Shown here: piece by piece, positions 36,115 to 44,000 of the stretch
Numbering within the stretch: position 1 is the first letter of the stretch
Layout of the letters: each line of letters begins with the position of its first letter
Assembly: GCF_014204325.1 (NCBI RefSeq)
Contig: NZ_JACHKT010000013.1
Location: forward strand, 62,001-126,000
From: Arcicella rosea
GTDB taxonomy: Bacteria > Bacteroidota > Bacteroidia > Cytophagales > Spirosomataceae
Direction of reading: 5' to 3'
Length of the DNA stretch: 64,000 nucleotides
Translations under genes and position numbers: made by a program
Notes under the pieces: model-generated
Told to the model about the DNA's origin: nothing
What the model saw: only the letters and a program-made list of their open reading frames with translations
The model's database searches: none

Positions 36115-36156
36115 CAAAAATCGGTCGGGAAAATGAATTTTTCAGACCGATTTTTG
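36115..36156. repeat. Hairpin of the CGGTC...GACCG family
   Basis: CAAAAATCGGTC (36115-36126) pairs exactly with GACCGATTTTTG (36145-36156), ending in T-rich sequence on both strands. It resembles the stems at 20011-20056 and 34716-34756. No gene clearly ends here. Confidence 0.6.
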
Positions 36157-36205
36157 ATTTAAAAAATTCCTTCGATAATTTAATAACTTTGTCTTTCTCA
36201 ATACC

Positions 36206-36252
36206 ATTATCCTAGTAATTATAAATTAGAGTATTATAATTACTAGGATAAT
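36206..36252. repeat. Perfect 18-bp inverted repeat, orphan operator-like palindrome
   Basis: Bases 36206-36223 are the exact reverse complement of 36235-36252 (loop 11 nt); core CCTAGTAATTATA. It resembles the half-site at the start of DUF4143 paralogue 2 (CCTTGTAATTATA), but no gene starts within 300 bp. Confidence 0.65.
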
Positions 36253-36374
36253 GTTTCTTTTTTAATACTTTAGAACAGTTTAAGAAATTAATAACCCTTA
36301 TCCAAATTCACAAAATTTGAAACTATCAAAAAATTAAAGATATTGTTTCTTATAAGAGAAAAAAACGATAAACA

Positions 36375-36419
36375 ATAGGCTCAATTTTGAAGCAAATTTG
36401 CTTTAAAGATTGAGCCTAT
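36375..36419 (+). terminator. Terminator-like hairpin without an upstream gene
   Basis: ATAGGCTCAAT (36375-36385) pairs with ATTGAGCCTAT (36409-36419), with an inner AAGCAAATTTGCTT dyad, followed by ATTTTTAAC. No plus-strand gene precedes it, so it may mark a short untranslated transcript starting near the palindrome at 36206-36252, or a lost gene. Confidence 0.45.
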
Positions 36420-36553
36420 ATTTTTAACAAGTCGATAATTTATTTAAACGATATAAGATAATATATGAATAATAAAAGAACTTTTGTCATTTATTGAAAA
36501 TTTAAGATTAAAAATTTTGTAGAAATAATCAACGTAGATTACCTTAGCCGTTG

Positions 36554-36973
36554 ATGACAAAGGCAATATTAAAATATCTCCTCTCAATTAGCATTCTCTT
36601 GTTGGGTCTTAGCAATCAGCTAAACGCTCGAACAAACAGAGAAGCTGCTCTTTTTGCCCCAGTCAAAAACATTAATGTTGGCACACATCAACATGGTTTA
36701 ACCAATATCTTTACTGCTTTATCTTTTGAAAATCGTGAGAATTTATTCTTTGATTGCGAGGAAGAGCATGAGGAAGATGACGATGATAAAGAAAGTTATC
36801 TCTCTCAAAAAAAGAATTTAGTTAATACTTATCTTGCTGCTGCTCCTTTTTTTAGTTGGTACACAAAACTTTTTTTAGTACTCAATACTTCTCAAGTCTT
36901 ACATTTCGGTAAGCATTTTTCACATTTCCCTCTTTATAAATTATTCATCGTATTCAGTGTGTTCAGAATATGA
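36554..36973 (+). CDS. Small exported acidic/histidine-containing protein of unknown function
   Basis: 140 residues or fewer; the first in-frame ATG is 36554 (one codon upstream is TTG). An N-terminal signal peptide (LKYLLSISILLLGLSNQLNA) is clear. The mature part contains a strongly acidic patch, DCEEEHEEDDDDKES, and several His residues (GTHQHG; HFGKHFSHF), plus a hydrophobic stretch, AAAPFFSWYTKLFLVL, that may be a membrane anchor. I do not recognise the family. It precedes the efflux operon by about 160 bp on the same strand. Acidic and His residues could bind cations, but that is only a suggestion. Confidence 0.55.
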   Translation: MTKAILKYLLSISILLLGLSNQLNARTNREAALFAPVKNINVGTHQHGLTNIFTALSFENRENLFFDCEEEHEEDDDDKESYLSQKKNLVNTYLAAAPFFSWYTKLFLVLNTSQVLHFGKHFSHFPLYKLFIVFSVFRI

Positions 36974-37133
36974 TTCCTTTGCTTTTAGTGATAATTTGAT
37001 ATTTCACTAATCTTTCCCCATTCCATTTTCATTCTTATTAACAACATTAATAGGCTGTCAACTAGCACTATACGTCTTTTTGTACCCTATACAATCTAAA
37101 ATTTCCAGAACCATATATTTAAAGAAAATGATC

Positions 37134-38219
37134 ATGAAAAAAAATCTCATCATCATGAGCTTGGGTGCTTTGTTATGCTATACAAGCTGTGAATCTAAAA
37201 AAGATGAAGAAAAAAAGGAAGAATCTAAGCTATTGGTTACCAGTCCTATCCTAAAAGATACTACTATTACCAATGATTATGTTTGTCAGATTCATGCCAT
37301 TCAGCACATCGAACTAAGAGCGTTAGAAAAAGGCTATTTAAAACAAATTTTTGTGGACGAAGGTAAGTTTGTGAAAAAAGGACAACTTTTATTTCAAATT
37401 CTACCTGTTCAATATCAAGCAGAAGTACAAAAAGCAGAAGCAGAAGCCAATTTTGTGGAAGTAGAATATAAAAACACCAAATTATTGGCAGACAGTAATA
37501 TCGTGTCTCGCAATGAGTTAGCCCTAGCAAAAGCCAAATTAGATAAAGCAAAAGCCGAGTTAGCTGTCGCCAAAGTACACTTAGGTTTCACCGAAATCAG
37601 AGCACCTTTTGATGGCATCATCGACCACTTTCAAGTAAGATTAGGAAGCCTTCTGAATGAGGGCGATTTACTTACAACGCTTTCGGACAATAGTAAAATG
37701 TGGGTTTATTACAATGTTCAGGAAGCTGAATATTTGAATTATAAAGCTACTACGCAAGGGAATAAATTGATGACCGTAAACCTGTCGATGGCAAATCATC
37801 AATTATTCGACCATCAAGGCGTAGAGGAAACCATTGAAGCTGACTTCAATAACGAAACAGGTAACATTGCCTTCAGAGCCACCTTCCCGAATCCAAAAGG
37901 ACTTTTACGTCATGGCGAAACTGGTAATATCCAAATGGTTGTGCCTTTCAAAAAAGCGTTGATTATTCCTCAAAAAGCCACTTTTGAAGTATTAGAAAAG
38001 AAGTATGTTTTTGTGGTAGGAAAAGACAATGTCGTGCATTCAAAAGAAATCACTATCAGTGCTGAAATGCCTGATTTATATGTAGTTAAGAGTGGTGTTT
38101 CAGCGAATGACAGAATACTGCTTGAGGGAATTCGTAAGGTAAAAGACAATACGAAAATAGTATATGACTACGAAGAACCACAAAAAGTTCTTGCCAATTT
38201 AAGAGTATATGCTGAGTAG
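37134..38219 (+). CDS. RND efflux periplasmic adaptor (membrane-fusion lipoprotein)
   Basis: About 361 residues from ATG 37134; the longer frame to 37080 begins with TTG and adds a non-signal sequence. The lipoprotein signal MKKNLIIMSLGALLCYTSC is followed by a charged linker. Then come the barrel-sandwich/lipoyl half motif (LRALEKGYLKQIFVDEGKFV), an alpha-hairpin of KAEAEANFVEVEYKNTKLLA type, TEIRAPFDGIIDHFQVRLGS and the beta-barrel domain. It bridges the inner-membrane pump encoded 26 bp downstream and the outer-membrane channel. It belongs to the AcrA/MexA type. Confidence 0.92.
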   Translation: MKKNLIIMSLGALLCYTSCESKKDEEKKEESKLLVTSPILKDTTITNDYVCQIHAIQHIELRALEKGYLKQIFVDEGKFVKKGQLLFQILPVQYQAEVQKAEAEANFVEVEYKNTKLLADSNIVSRNELALAKAKLDKAKAELAVAKVHLGFTEIRAPFDGIIDHFQVRLGSLLNEGDLLTTLSDNSKMWVYYNVQEAEYLNYKATTQGNKLMTVNLSMANHQLFDHQGVEETIEADFNNETGNIAFRATFPNPKGLLRHGETGNIQMVVPFKKALIIPQKATFEVLEKKYVFVVGKDNVVHSKEITISAEMPDLYVVKSGVSANDRILLEGIRKVKDNTKIVYDYEEPQKVLANLRVYAE

Positions 38220-38245
38220 TAATAACGATTCAAAAAACTAATAAT

Positions 38246-41200
38246 ATGTTTAATAAATTCATCAAGAGACCAGTCTTGGCCATCATATTATCGCTCGTTA
38301 TTATTTTTATGGGCGTACTGGCAATCAAGACACTGCCTACTTCGCAGTTTCCTTCAATTGCTCCTCCGATGGTAATGGTTTCAGCATCTTATCCGGGTGC
38401 AAGTGCCAAATCACTGGCAGAATCAGTGATTATTCCTTTGGAACAATCTATCAATGGTGCTTGGGGCATGAAATACATGACTTCCGATGCTACCAGTGCT
38501 GGTGAGGCAAATATTCAAATTGTATTCAATTTGGGTACTGACCCAGACGAAGCTTTAGTGCAGGTTTCAAACCGTGTTCAACAGGTAACCAATAAGTTAC
38601 CTGCTCTTGTACAGAGGGAAGGAGTAGTAATTACGCCTATCATGCCAAGTATGTTGATGTACGTTAATTTGTTCAGTAAGGACAAAAACGCCAACATGAA
38701 ATTCCTTTTCAATTATGCAGGGATTAACATGATTCCTGAATTACAAAGGATTAATGGTGTGGGACAAGCTAAAATTTTGGGTAGCCGCCAATACGCTATG
38801 CGTGTTTGGCTGAATCCAGATCGTATGAGAGCCTATAATATTTCACCAGATGAAGTAATGGAAGCCCTCAACGACCAAAGTGTGATTGGTAAAGCGGGAC
38901 GTATAGGGAGAGGCGATGGTAGTCGTTCGGAAGCTTTGGAGTATGTTTTGGCGTATTCTGATAGATTTAGTAAGCCAGAAGAGTACGAAAATGTAATCAT
39001 CAGAGCGAATCCAAATGGTGAAATTCTTCGCCTAAAAGATGTGGCAGAAGTAAAATTGGGTAGTGAATATTACGATATTTATTCTAACCTAAACGGAAAC
39101 CCATCAGCGGCGATTGTCTTGAAACAAACTTATGGTAGTAATGCCAGTGAAGTAATTGGAAAAGTAAAAGAACAGTTGGAGCAATTAAAAAAATCTTTCC
39201 CTCCGGGAATGGATTATGAAATCAGTTACGACGTTTCTAATTTCCTTGATGCTTCCACCGAAAACGTAATTCATACTTTACGAGATGCTTTTATTTTGGT
39301 GGCATTGGTGGTATTTATCTTTTTGGGCGACTGGCGTTCAACGCTGATTCCTACGATTGCTGTGCCTGTTTCCTTGATTGGTGCGTTTATGTTTATGCAA
39401 CTTTTCGGGTTGACCATCAACATGATTACGCTTTTTGCCCTAGTATTAGCGATTGGTATTGTGGTCGATGATGCGATTGTCGTCGTCGAGGCCGTCCATG
39501 CCAAGATGGAAGAAGAACATCTTTCGCCTTATAATGCCGTCAGAAAAGTAATTGGTGAAATCAGCGGTGCGGTAATTGCCATTACTTTATTAATGACAGC
39601 CGTATTCGTTCCAGTAGCCTTTATGACTGGGCCAGTAGGGATTTTCTATCGACAATTTGCGATTACGATGGCAACCTCTATCGTCATTTCAGGTTTCGTT
39701 GCCCTTACGCTTACGCCAGTACTTTGTGCCATGATTTTGAAAAATAATCATGGAAAACCAAGAAAGAAAACATGGTTGAACAGAGTTTTGGATAGTTTCA
39801 ACAGCGGTTTTGAAAAACTGACGGGTAAATATGTGGGTTTATTAAGGCTAATTGTAAACCGAAGAGTACTTACATTCGGAATATTAATCGCCTTCAGCTG
39901 TGGTATTTTTGGGATAACTACCATTTTACCTTCGGGCTTTATTCCTTCTGAAGATCAAGGGATGATTTACGCCATTATTCAAACGCCTCCGGGTTCAACT
40001 TTGGAAAGAACCAATGATATTTCTGGAAAATTACAAGAAATCATTCAAAAAGTAGAAGGCGTACAATCGGTTTCATCAATCGCTGGTTATGAAGTATTGA
40101 CAGAAGGTAGAGGTTCAAATGCAGGTACTTGTTTGATTAACTTAAAGCCTTGGTCGGAACGCAAGCATTCGGTGAATGAAATCATTTATGAATTGGAAGA
40201 AAGAGCCAAGGAAATACCCGGAGCGACCATCGAATTCTTCGACCCGCCAGCAGTGCCCGGTTATGGTGCAGCGGGTGGTTTTGCCTTACAATTGTTAGAT
40301 AAAACCAACTCTGGTGACTATAAACAATTGGAAAGAGTAAAAAATGATTTCATGAAAGAACTGGGAAAACGTAAAGAGCTAACAGGCTTATTTACTTTCT
40401 TCAGTGCGAATTATCCGCAATATGAAATTGAAATCGATAACCAATTGGCGATGCAAAAAGGTGTTTCTATCGGTAATGCCATGAATACTTTGTCGATTTT
40501 TATTGGTAGTACTTACGAACTCGGTTTTATTAAATTCCAACGTTTTTTCAAAGTATTCGTGCAGTCAGCACCAGAATATAGAAGACTTCCGACGGATATT
40601 TTGAAACTGTATGTAAAAAATAATCGTGATGAAATGGTGCCGTTTTCTGCCTTTATGAGAATCAAAAAAGTACAGGGAGCAAACGAAATTAACCACTACA
40701 ACATGTACAATACCGCCGCCATCAGAGGTGCTCCTGCAAAAGGATACAGTAGTGGTGAAGCCATTAAGGTGATTCAAGAAGTAGCCAAAGAAACCTTACC
40801 ACAAGGATTTGATATTGACTGGGCGGCACTTTCAAAAGACGAAACAATGCGTGGAAATGAAGCCATTTACATTTTCCTTATCGTAGTTGTGTTTGTGTAT
40901 TTCGTTTTGGCAGCACAGTATGAAAGTTTCTTGATTCCATTATCGGTAATTTTCTCACTGCCTGCGGGTATTTTTGGTTCGTTTTTATTACTGAAATTGA
41001 TGGGCTTGGCAAACGATATTTATGCACAAGTAGGACTCGTCATGCTGGTTGGTTTACTGGGTAAAAATGCAGTTTTGATTGTAGAATTTGCCATGATGAA
41101 ACATAAGGAAGGTTTTACTGTAAGAGAAGCGGCTATCGAAGGTGCAAAAGTACGTTTCCGTCCAATTTTAATGACATCCTTCGCCTTCATCGCAGGTTTG

Positions 41201-41437
41201 ATTCCGTTGATTCTTGCACATGGTGCTGGGGCAATTGGTAATCATACCATCGGAGCGTCGGCACTTGGCGGTATGCTTTTCGGAACAGTTTTCGGCGTAA
41301 TAATCGTACCGGGCTTGTACTACATTTTTGGTACTTTGGCAGAAGGTAGAAAGCTGATTAAAAACGAAGATGATGACCCATTATCTGAAGACTTTGTTCA
41401 TTCAATTGATAGTTTCCCCCAACCCGAAGAAGAATAA
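38246..41437 (+). CDS. RND multidrug efflux inner-membrane transporter (HAE1/AcrB-like)
   Basis: 1063 residues. It opens MFNKFIKRPVLAIILSLVII and has two sets of six membrane helices and two large periplasmic loops. The proton-relay pair is Asp408-Asp409 in GIVVDDAIVVVEAVHAKM, and GLLGKNAVLIVEFA marks the second half. It exports drugs or other amphiphiles using the proton gradient; the DD motif and overall text fit HAE1 multidrug pumps rather than metal (CusA) pumps. The stop overlaps the start of the outer-membrane factor gene by one base (TAATG), so translation is coupled. Confidence 0.95.
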   Translation: MFNKFIKRPVLAIILSLVIIFMGVLAIKTLPTSQFPSIAPPMVMVSASYPGASAKSLAESVIIPLEQSINGAWGMKYMTSDATSAGEANIQIVFNLGTDPDEALVQVSNRVQQVTNKLPALVQREGVVITPIMPSMLMYVNLFSKDKNANMKFLFNYAGINMIPELQRINGVGQAKILGSRQYAMRVWLNPDRMRAYNISPDEVMEALNDQSVIGKAGRIGRGDGSRSEALEYVLAYSDRFSKPEEYENVIIRANPNGEILRLKDVAEVKLGSEYYDIYSNLNGNPSAAIVLKQTYGSNASEVIGKVKEQLEQLKKSFPPGMDYEISYDVSNFLDASTENVIHTLRDAFILVALVVFIFLGDWRSTLIPTIAVPVSLIGAFMFMQLFGLTINMITLFALVLAIGIVVDDAIVVVEAVHAKMEEEHLSPYNAVRKVIGEISGAVIAITLLMTAVFVPVAFMTGPVGIFYRQFAITMATSIVISGFVALTLTPVLCAMILKNNHGKPRKKTWLNRVLDSFNSGFEKLTGKYVGLLRLIVNRRVLTFGILIAFSCGIFGITTILPSGFIPSEDQGMIYAIIQTPPGSTLERTNDISGKLQEIIQKVEGVQSVSSIAGYEVLTEGRGSNAGTCLINLKPWSERKHSVNEIIYELEERAKEIPGATIEFFDPPAVPGYGAAGGFALQLLDKTNSGDYKQLERVKNDFMKELGKRKELTGLFTFFSANYPQYEIEIDNQLAMQKGVSIGNAMNTLSIFIGSTYELGFIKFQRFFKVFVQSAPEYRRLPTDILKLYVKNNRDEMVPFSAFMRIKKVQGANEINHYNMYNTAAIRGAPAKGYSSGEAIKVIQEVAKETLPQGFDIDWAALSKDETMRGNEAIYIFLIVVVFVYFVLAAQYESFLIPLSVIFSLPAGIFGSFLLLKLMGLANDIYAQVGLVMLVGLLGKNAVLIVEFAMMKHKEGFTVREAAIEGAKVRFRPILMTSFAFIAGLIPLILAHGAGAIGNHTIGASALGGMLFGTVFGVIIVPGLYYIFGTLAEGRKLIKNEDDDPLSEDFVHSIDSFPQPEEE

Positions 41438-42882
41438 TGAAAACAATAAGCAATAAAATCACCCACCAATGCTTGGGATTCTTTGTCTTAGCATTATCGG
41501 TTTCGGCTTGTGTCGTACCCGTTAACATCGTTGAAAAAAAGGAAAGTAAATATACCCCTGAGCGTTTTAATAACGCTCAGGACTCTACCAACACAGCAAA
41601 AACTGTTTGGAAGAATTATTTTACAGATCCTAATTTATTGTCATTGATTGACACCGCTTTGCATAATAATCAAGAATTAAACATTACGTTACAAGAAATT
41701 GAAATTTCTCAGAACGAAATAAGTGCTAGAAAAGGGGAATACTTACCTTTTGTGAATCTTGGCGGTGGAGCTGGTGTTGACAAAACATCAAGATATACCA
41801 GTCAAGGAGCGAGTGATGATATTTCAGAAATAAAACCAGGTAGAGCAACGCCCGAAATCTTACCCAATACTTATTTGGGTGCTTTTGCCCGTTGGGAAGT
41901 AGATATTTGGCACAAACTTCGTAATGCTAGAAAAGTGGCAGTTGCTAATTATTTAGCATCTGTCGAAGGGAAAAATTTCTTAGTTACTAATCTTGTTTCT
42001 GAAATTGCTAATTCTTATTATGAATTGATGGCATTGGATAATCAATTAGACATTATCCAAAAAAACATTGATATTCTTAATAATGCTCTAACGATTATTA
42101 AATTAGAAAAAGATGCGGCAAAAGTAAGCGAATTGGCAGTACGTAGATTTGAAGCAGAGGTTTTTAAAACGAAAAGTCTTCAGTATAAAATTCAACAAAA
42201 TATTGTTGAGACTGAAAACCGTATTAATTTCCTTGTAGGTAGATTCCCGCAACACGTTCAAAGGAATTCAGAACATTTTAATGAATTAATTCCAACAAAA
42301 ATGTATGCGGGTGTTCCATCTCAATTATTGGAAAATAGACCTGATATTAGACAAGCGGAATTCAAATTAGGAGCGGCAAAGCTAGATATAAGTGTTGCCA
42401 AAGCTAATTTTTATCCATCACTGGGGCTTTCGGCTTCTTTGGGATTACGCTCGTTCAATCCTATTTATTTGGCAAGTATTCCTCAGACGTTGATGTCTTC
42501 TTTGGCAGGAGATTTAGCTGGTCCATTAATCAATAAGAATGCTATCACGGCGACTTATAAAAATGCCAATGCTAAGCAGATACAAGCTGTTTATAATTTT
42601 GAACGTACCATTCTGAATGCTTATATCGAAGTAGCCAACCAATTATCAAATATTGATAATTTGGAGAAAAACTACACGATGAAGAACAATCAGGTGCAGG
42701 CACTTACACAATCAACAGGCATATCGCTCAAGTTATTTAAATCAGCGAGAGCTGATTACATGGAAGTATTATTGACTCAGCGTGATGTCTTAGAATCAAG
42801 AATGGAACTGATTGAAACCAGAATGCAACAAATGAATGCCCTTGTAAATACTTATCGAGCACTGGGTGGCGGTTGGAATTAG
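41437..42882 (+). CDS. RND efflux outer-membrane channel lipoprotein (OprM/NodT family)
   Basis: 481 residues with a lipoprotein signal (LALSVSACVVP). It has the two repeated TolC-like halves: ALHNNQELNITLQEIEISQN, RWEVDIWHKLRNARKVAVAN, LENRPDIRQAEFKLGAAKLD and VAKANFYPSLGLSASLG. It forms the trimeric exit duct for the pump. The start codon overlaps the stop of the pump gene. The operon ends with a strong terminator at 42897-42932. Confidence 0.94.
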   Translation: MKTISNKITHQCLGFFVLALSVSACVVPVNIVEKKESKYTPERFNNAQDSTNTAKTVWKNYFTDPNLLSLIDTALHNNQELNITLQEIEISQNEISARKGEYLPFVNLGGGAGVDKTSRYTSQGASDDISEIKPGRATPEILPNTYLGAFARWEVDIWHKLRNARKVAVANYLASVEGKNFLVTNLVSEIANSYYELMALDNQLDIIQKNIDILNNALTIIKLEKDAAKVSELAVRRFEAEVFKTKSLQYKIQQNIVETENRINFLVGRFPQHVQRNSEHFNELIPTKMYAGVPSQLLENRPDIRQAEFKLGAAKLDISVAKANFYPSLGLSASLGLRSFNPIYLASIPQTLMSSLAGDLAGPLINKNAITATYKNANAKQIQAVYNFERTILNAYIEVANQLSNIDNLEKNYTMKNNQVQALTQSTGISLKLFKSARADYMEVLLTQRDVLESRMELIETRMQQMNALVNTYRALGGGWN

Positions 42883-42896
42883 TGAATTGATTTTTT

Positions 42897-42932
42897 AAAA
42901 CTCCTTTTGGTAATCTTATCAAAAGGAGTTTT
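42897..42932 (+). terminator. Rho-independent terminator of the efflux operon
   Basis: Perfect 13-bp stem (42897-42909 with 42920-42932) with a 10-nt loop, followed by a T run. Confidence 0.85.
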
Positions 42933-43477
42933 TTTTTAGACCAAAACCGTCGCTTCAACGATTTTTGAGTACTTCTTTGGCAAAAGTAAATCAGCATTCA
43001 TTTAAATTTCTACAAATTATCTCCAACATTTTTCCTACAAAAACAACTGCTGTAATATTTTACTTACGAACACAAAGCTTCTGTGAGATTACTTATTCTG
43101 CATTCTGTACTCACTAAGTTTCATCCCTGTTTTAGCTATTAAAAATTGAATTTTTCGAGAATAAAGTAATTAAATGGCTTTAAATGAAGGAGGTTTTGAT
43201 GAATTTGGGAACGAGAAATACTAAATCCCCAATTCTGCTCTTTATGTATCACTTTTCTTTATAAGTAGAAAAGCCTAAATCGTCCTTAAATCGAACAGTC
43301 ACTGTAACAAAATCGAACACTTTAATAATTGTTTAAAAATATTAAGTTATTGAAAAACAGCTGTTTGTGTTTTTTGGCATAGTTCTGTTAATACTATTGG
43401 CATGATTGAAAAAATGTAAATATTAAGCATTTAACCTCAAACTTTCAAATAAATTTTAATTTCTAAAAAACAAGAAA
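42933..43477. other. Intergenic region upstream of the small exported protein
   Basis: About 545 bp. No supported gene, repeat or RNA was found. The last 150 bp presumably hold the promoter of the gene at 43478. Confidence 0.5.
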
Positions 43478-43876
43478 ATGAAAACTTTAGTAAAAACTTT
43501 CGCAATCGCTTTATTCACAACAGTATCATTCTTTGCTAATGCAAGTACAGATACTAACGACGCTACAAACGCTAAAAAAACTTTTACAGTAGGCGTTTAC
43601 CAAACAATTAATACATTGAAAATGAATGTAATGATTGAAAAATTAGCAGGAAAAAACGTAACGGTTTTTTTAAAAAATGAAGATGGAAATGTAATTCACA
43701 CCGAATACATCGGTAAGAAACAAACAGTTTACCACGGAAAATTTGACTTAAAAGAATTAGAGGATGGTAAATATAGCTTTGAAATCAGCGATGGAAATAC
43801 AAAAATCGTGAAGAATGTACAAGTTGGAACAACTAAACCAGTATCATCTTCTGATCGTTTTATTTCGTTGAACTAG
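43478..43876 (+). CDS. Small exported protein with a beta-rich domain, function unknown
   Basis: 132 residues. The signal peptide ends near FFANA; the mature part (about 110 residues) is beta-rich and Lys-rich: NVMIEKLAGKNVTVFLKNED, YHGKFDLKELEDGKYSFEIS. It resembles the short periplasmic proteins of the DUF3244 kind that are common and abundant in Cytophagia and Flavobacteriia. I cannot name a function. It stands alone between two terminators. Confidence 0.75.
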   Translation: MKTLVKTFAIALFTTVSFFANASTDTNDATNAKKTFTVGVYQTINTLKMNVMIEKLAGKNVTVFLKNEDGNVIHTEYIGKKQTVYHGKFDLKELEDGKYSFEISDGNTKIVKNVQVGTTKPVSSSDRFISLN

Positions 43877-43913
43877 TTATTGTTTAACAGCTAAACCTAT
43901 CAATTCCTATGAA

Positions 43914-43981
43914 TTACGAGTTTTGTTTCAAAACTCGTAAAAAAACAAAAGCGGATTATTCGATAAGAGTAATCCGCTTTT
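43914..43981. terminator. Two consecutive hairpins between convergent genes
   Basis: TTACGAGTTTT pairs with AAAACTCGTAA (43914-43924/43930-43940), followed by A-rich sequence. AAAAGCGGATTA then pairs with TAATCCGCTTTT (43947-43958/43970-43981), followed by TTG. They can terminate transcription from both sides. Confidence 0.75.
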
Positions 43982-44000
43982 TGTTTGACTATATGTTACT

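Noticed and set aside
36006-36215. 69-codon open frame upstream of the efflux operon
   Set aside because: It runs through the palindrome and hairpin of the intergenic region and has no plausible protein character.
36554-42882. Heavy-metal (CusCBA-type) efflux
   Set aside because: The pump has the Asp-Asp pair and sequence style of HAE1 multidrug transporters, and the adaptor lacks a metal-binding N-terminal Met/His cluster.
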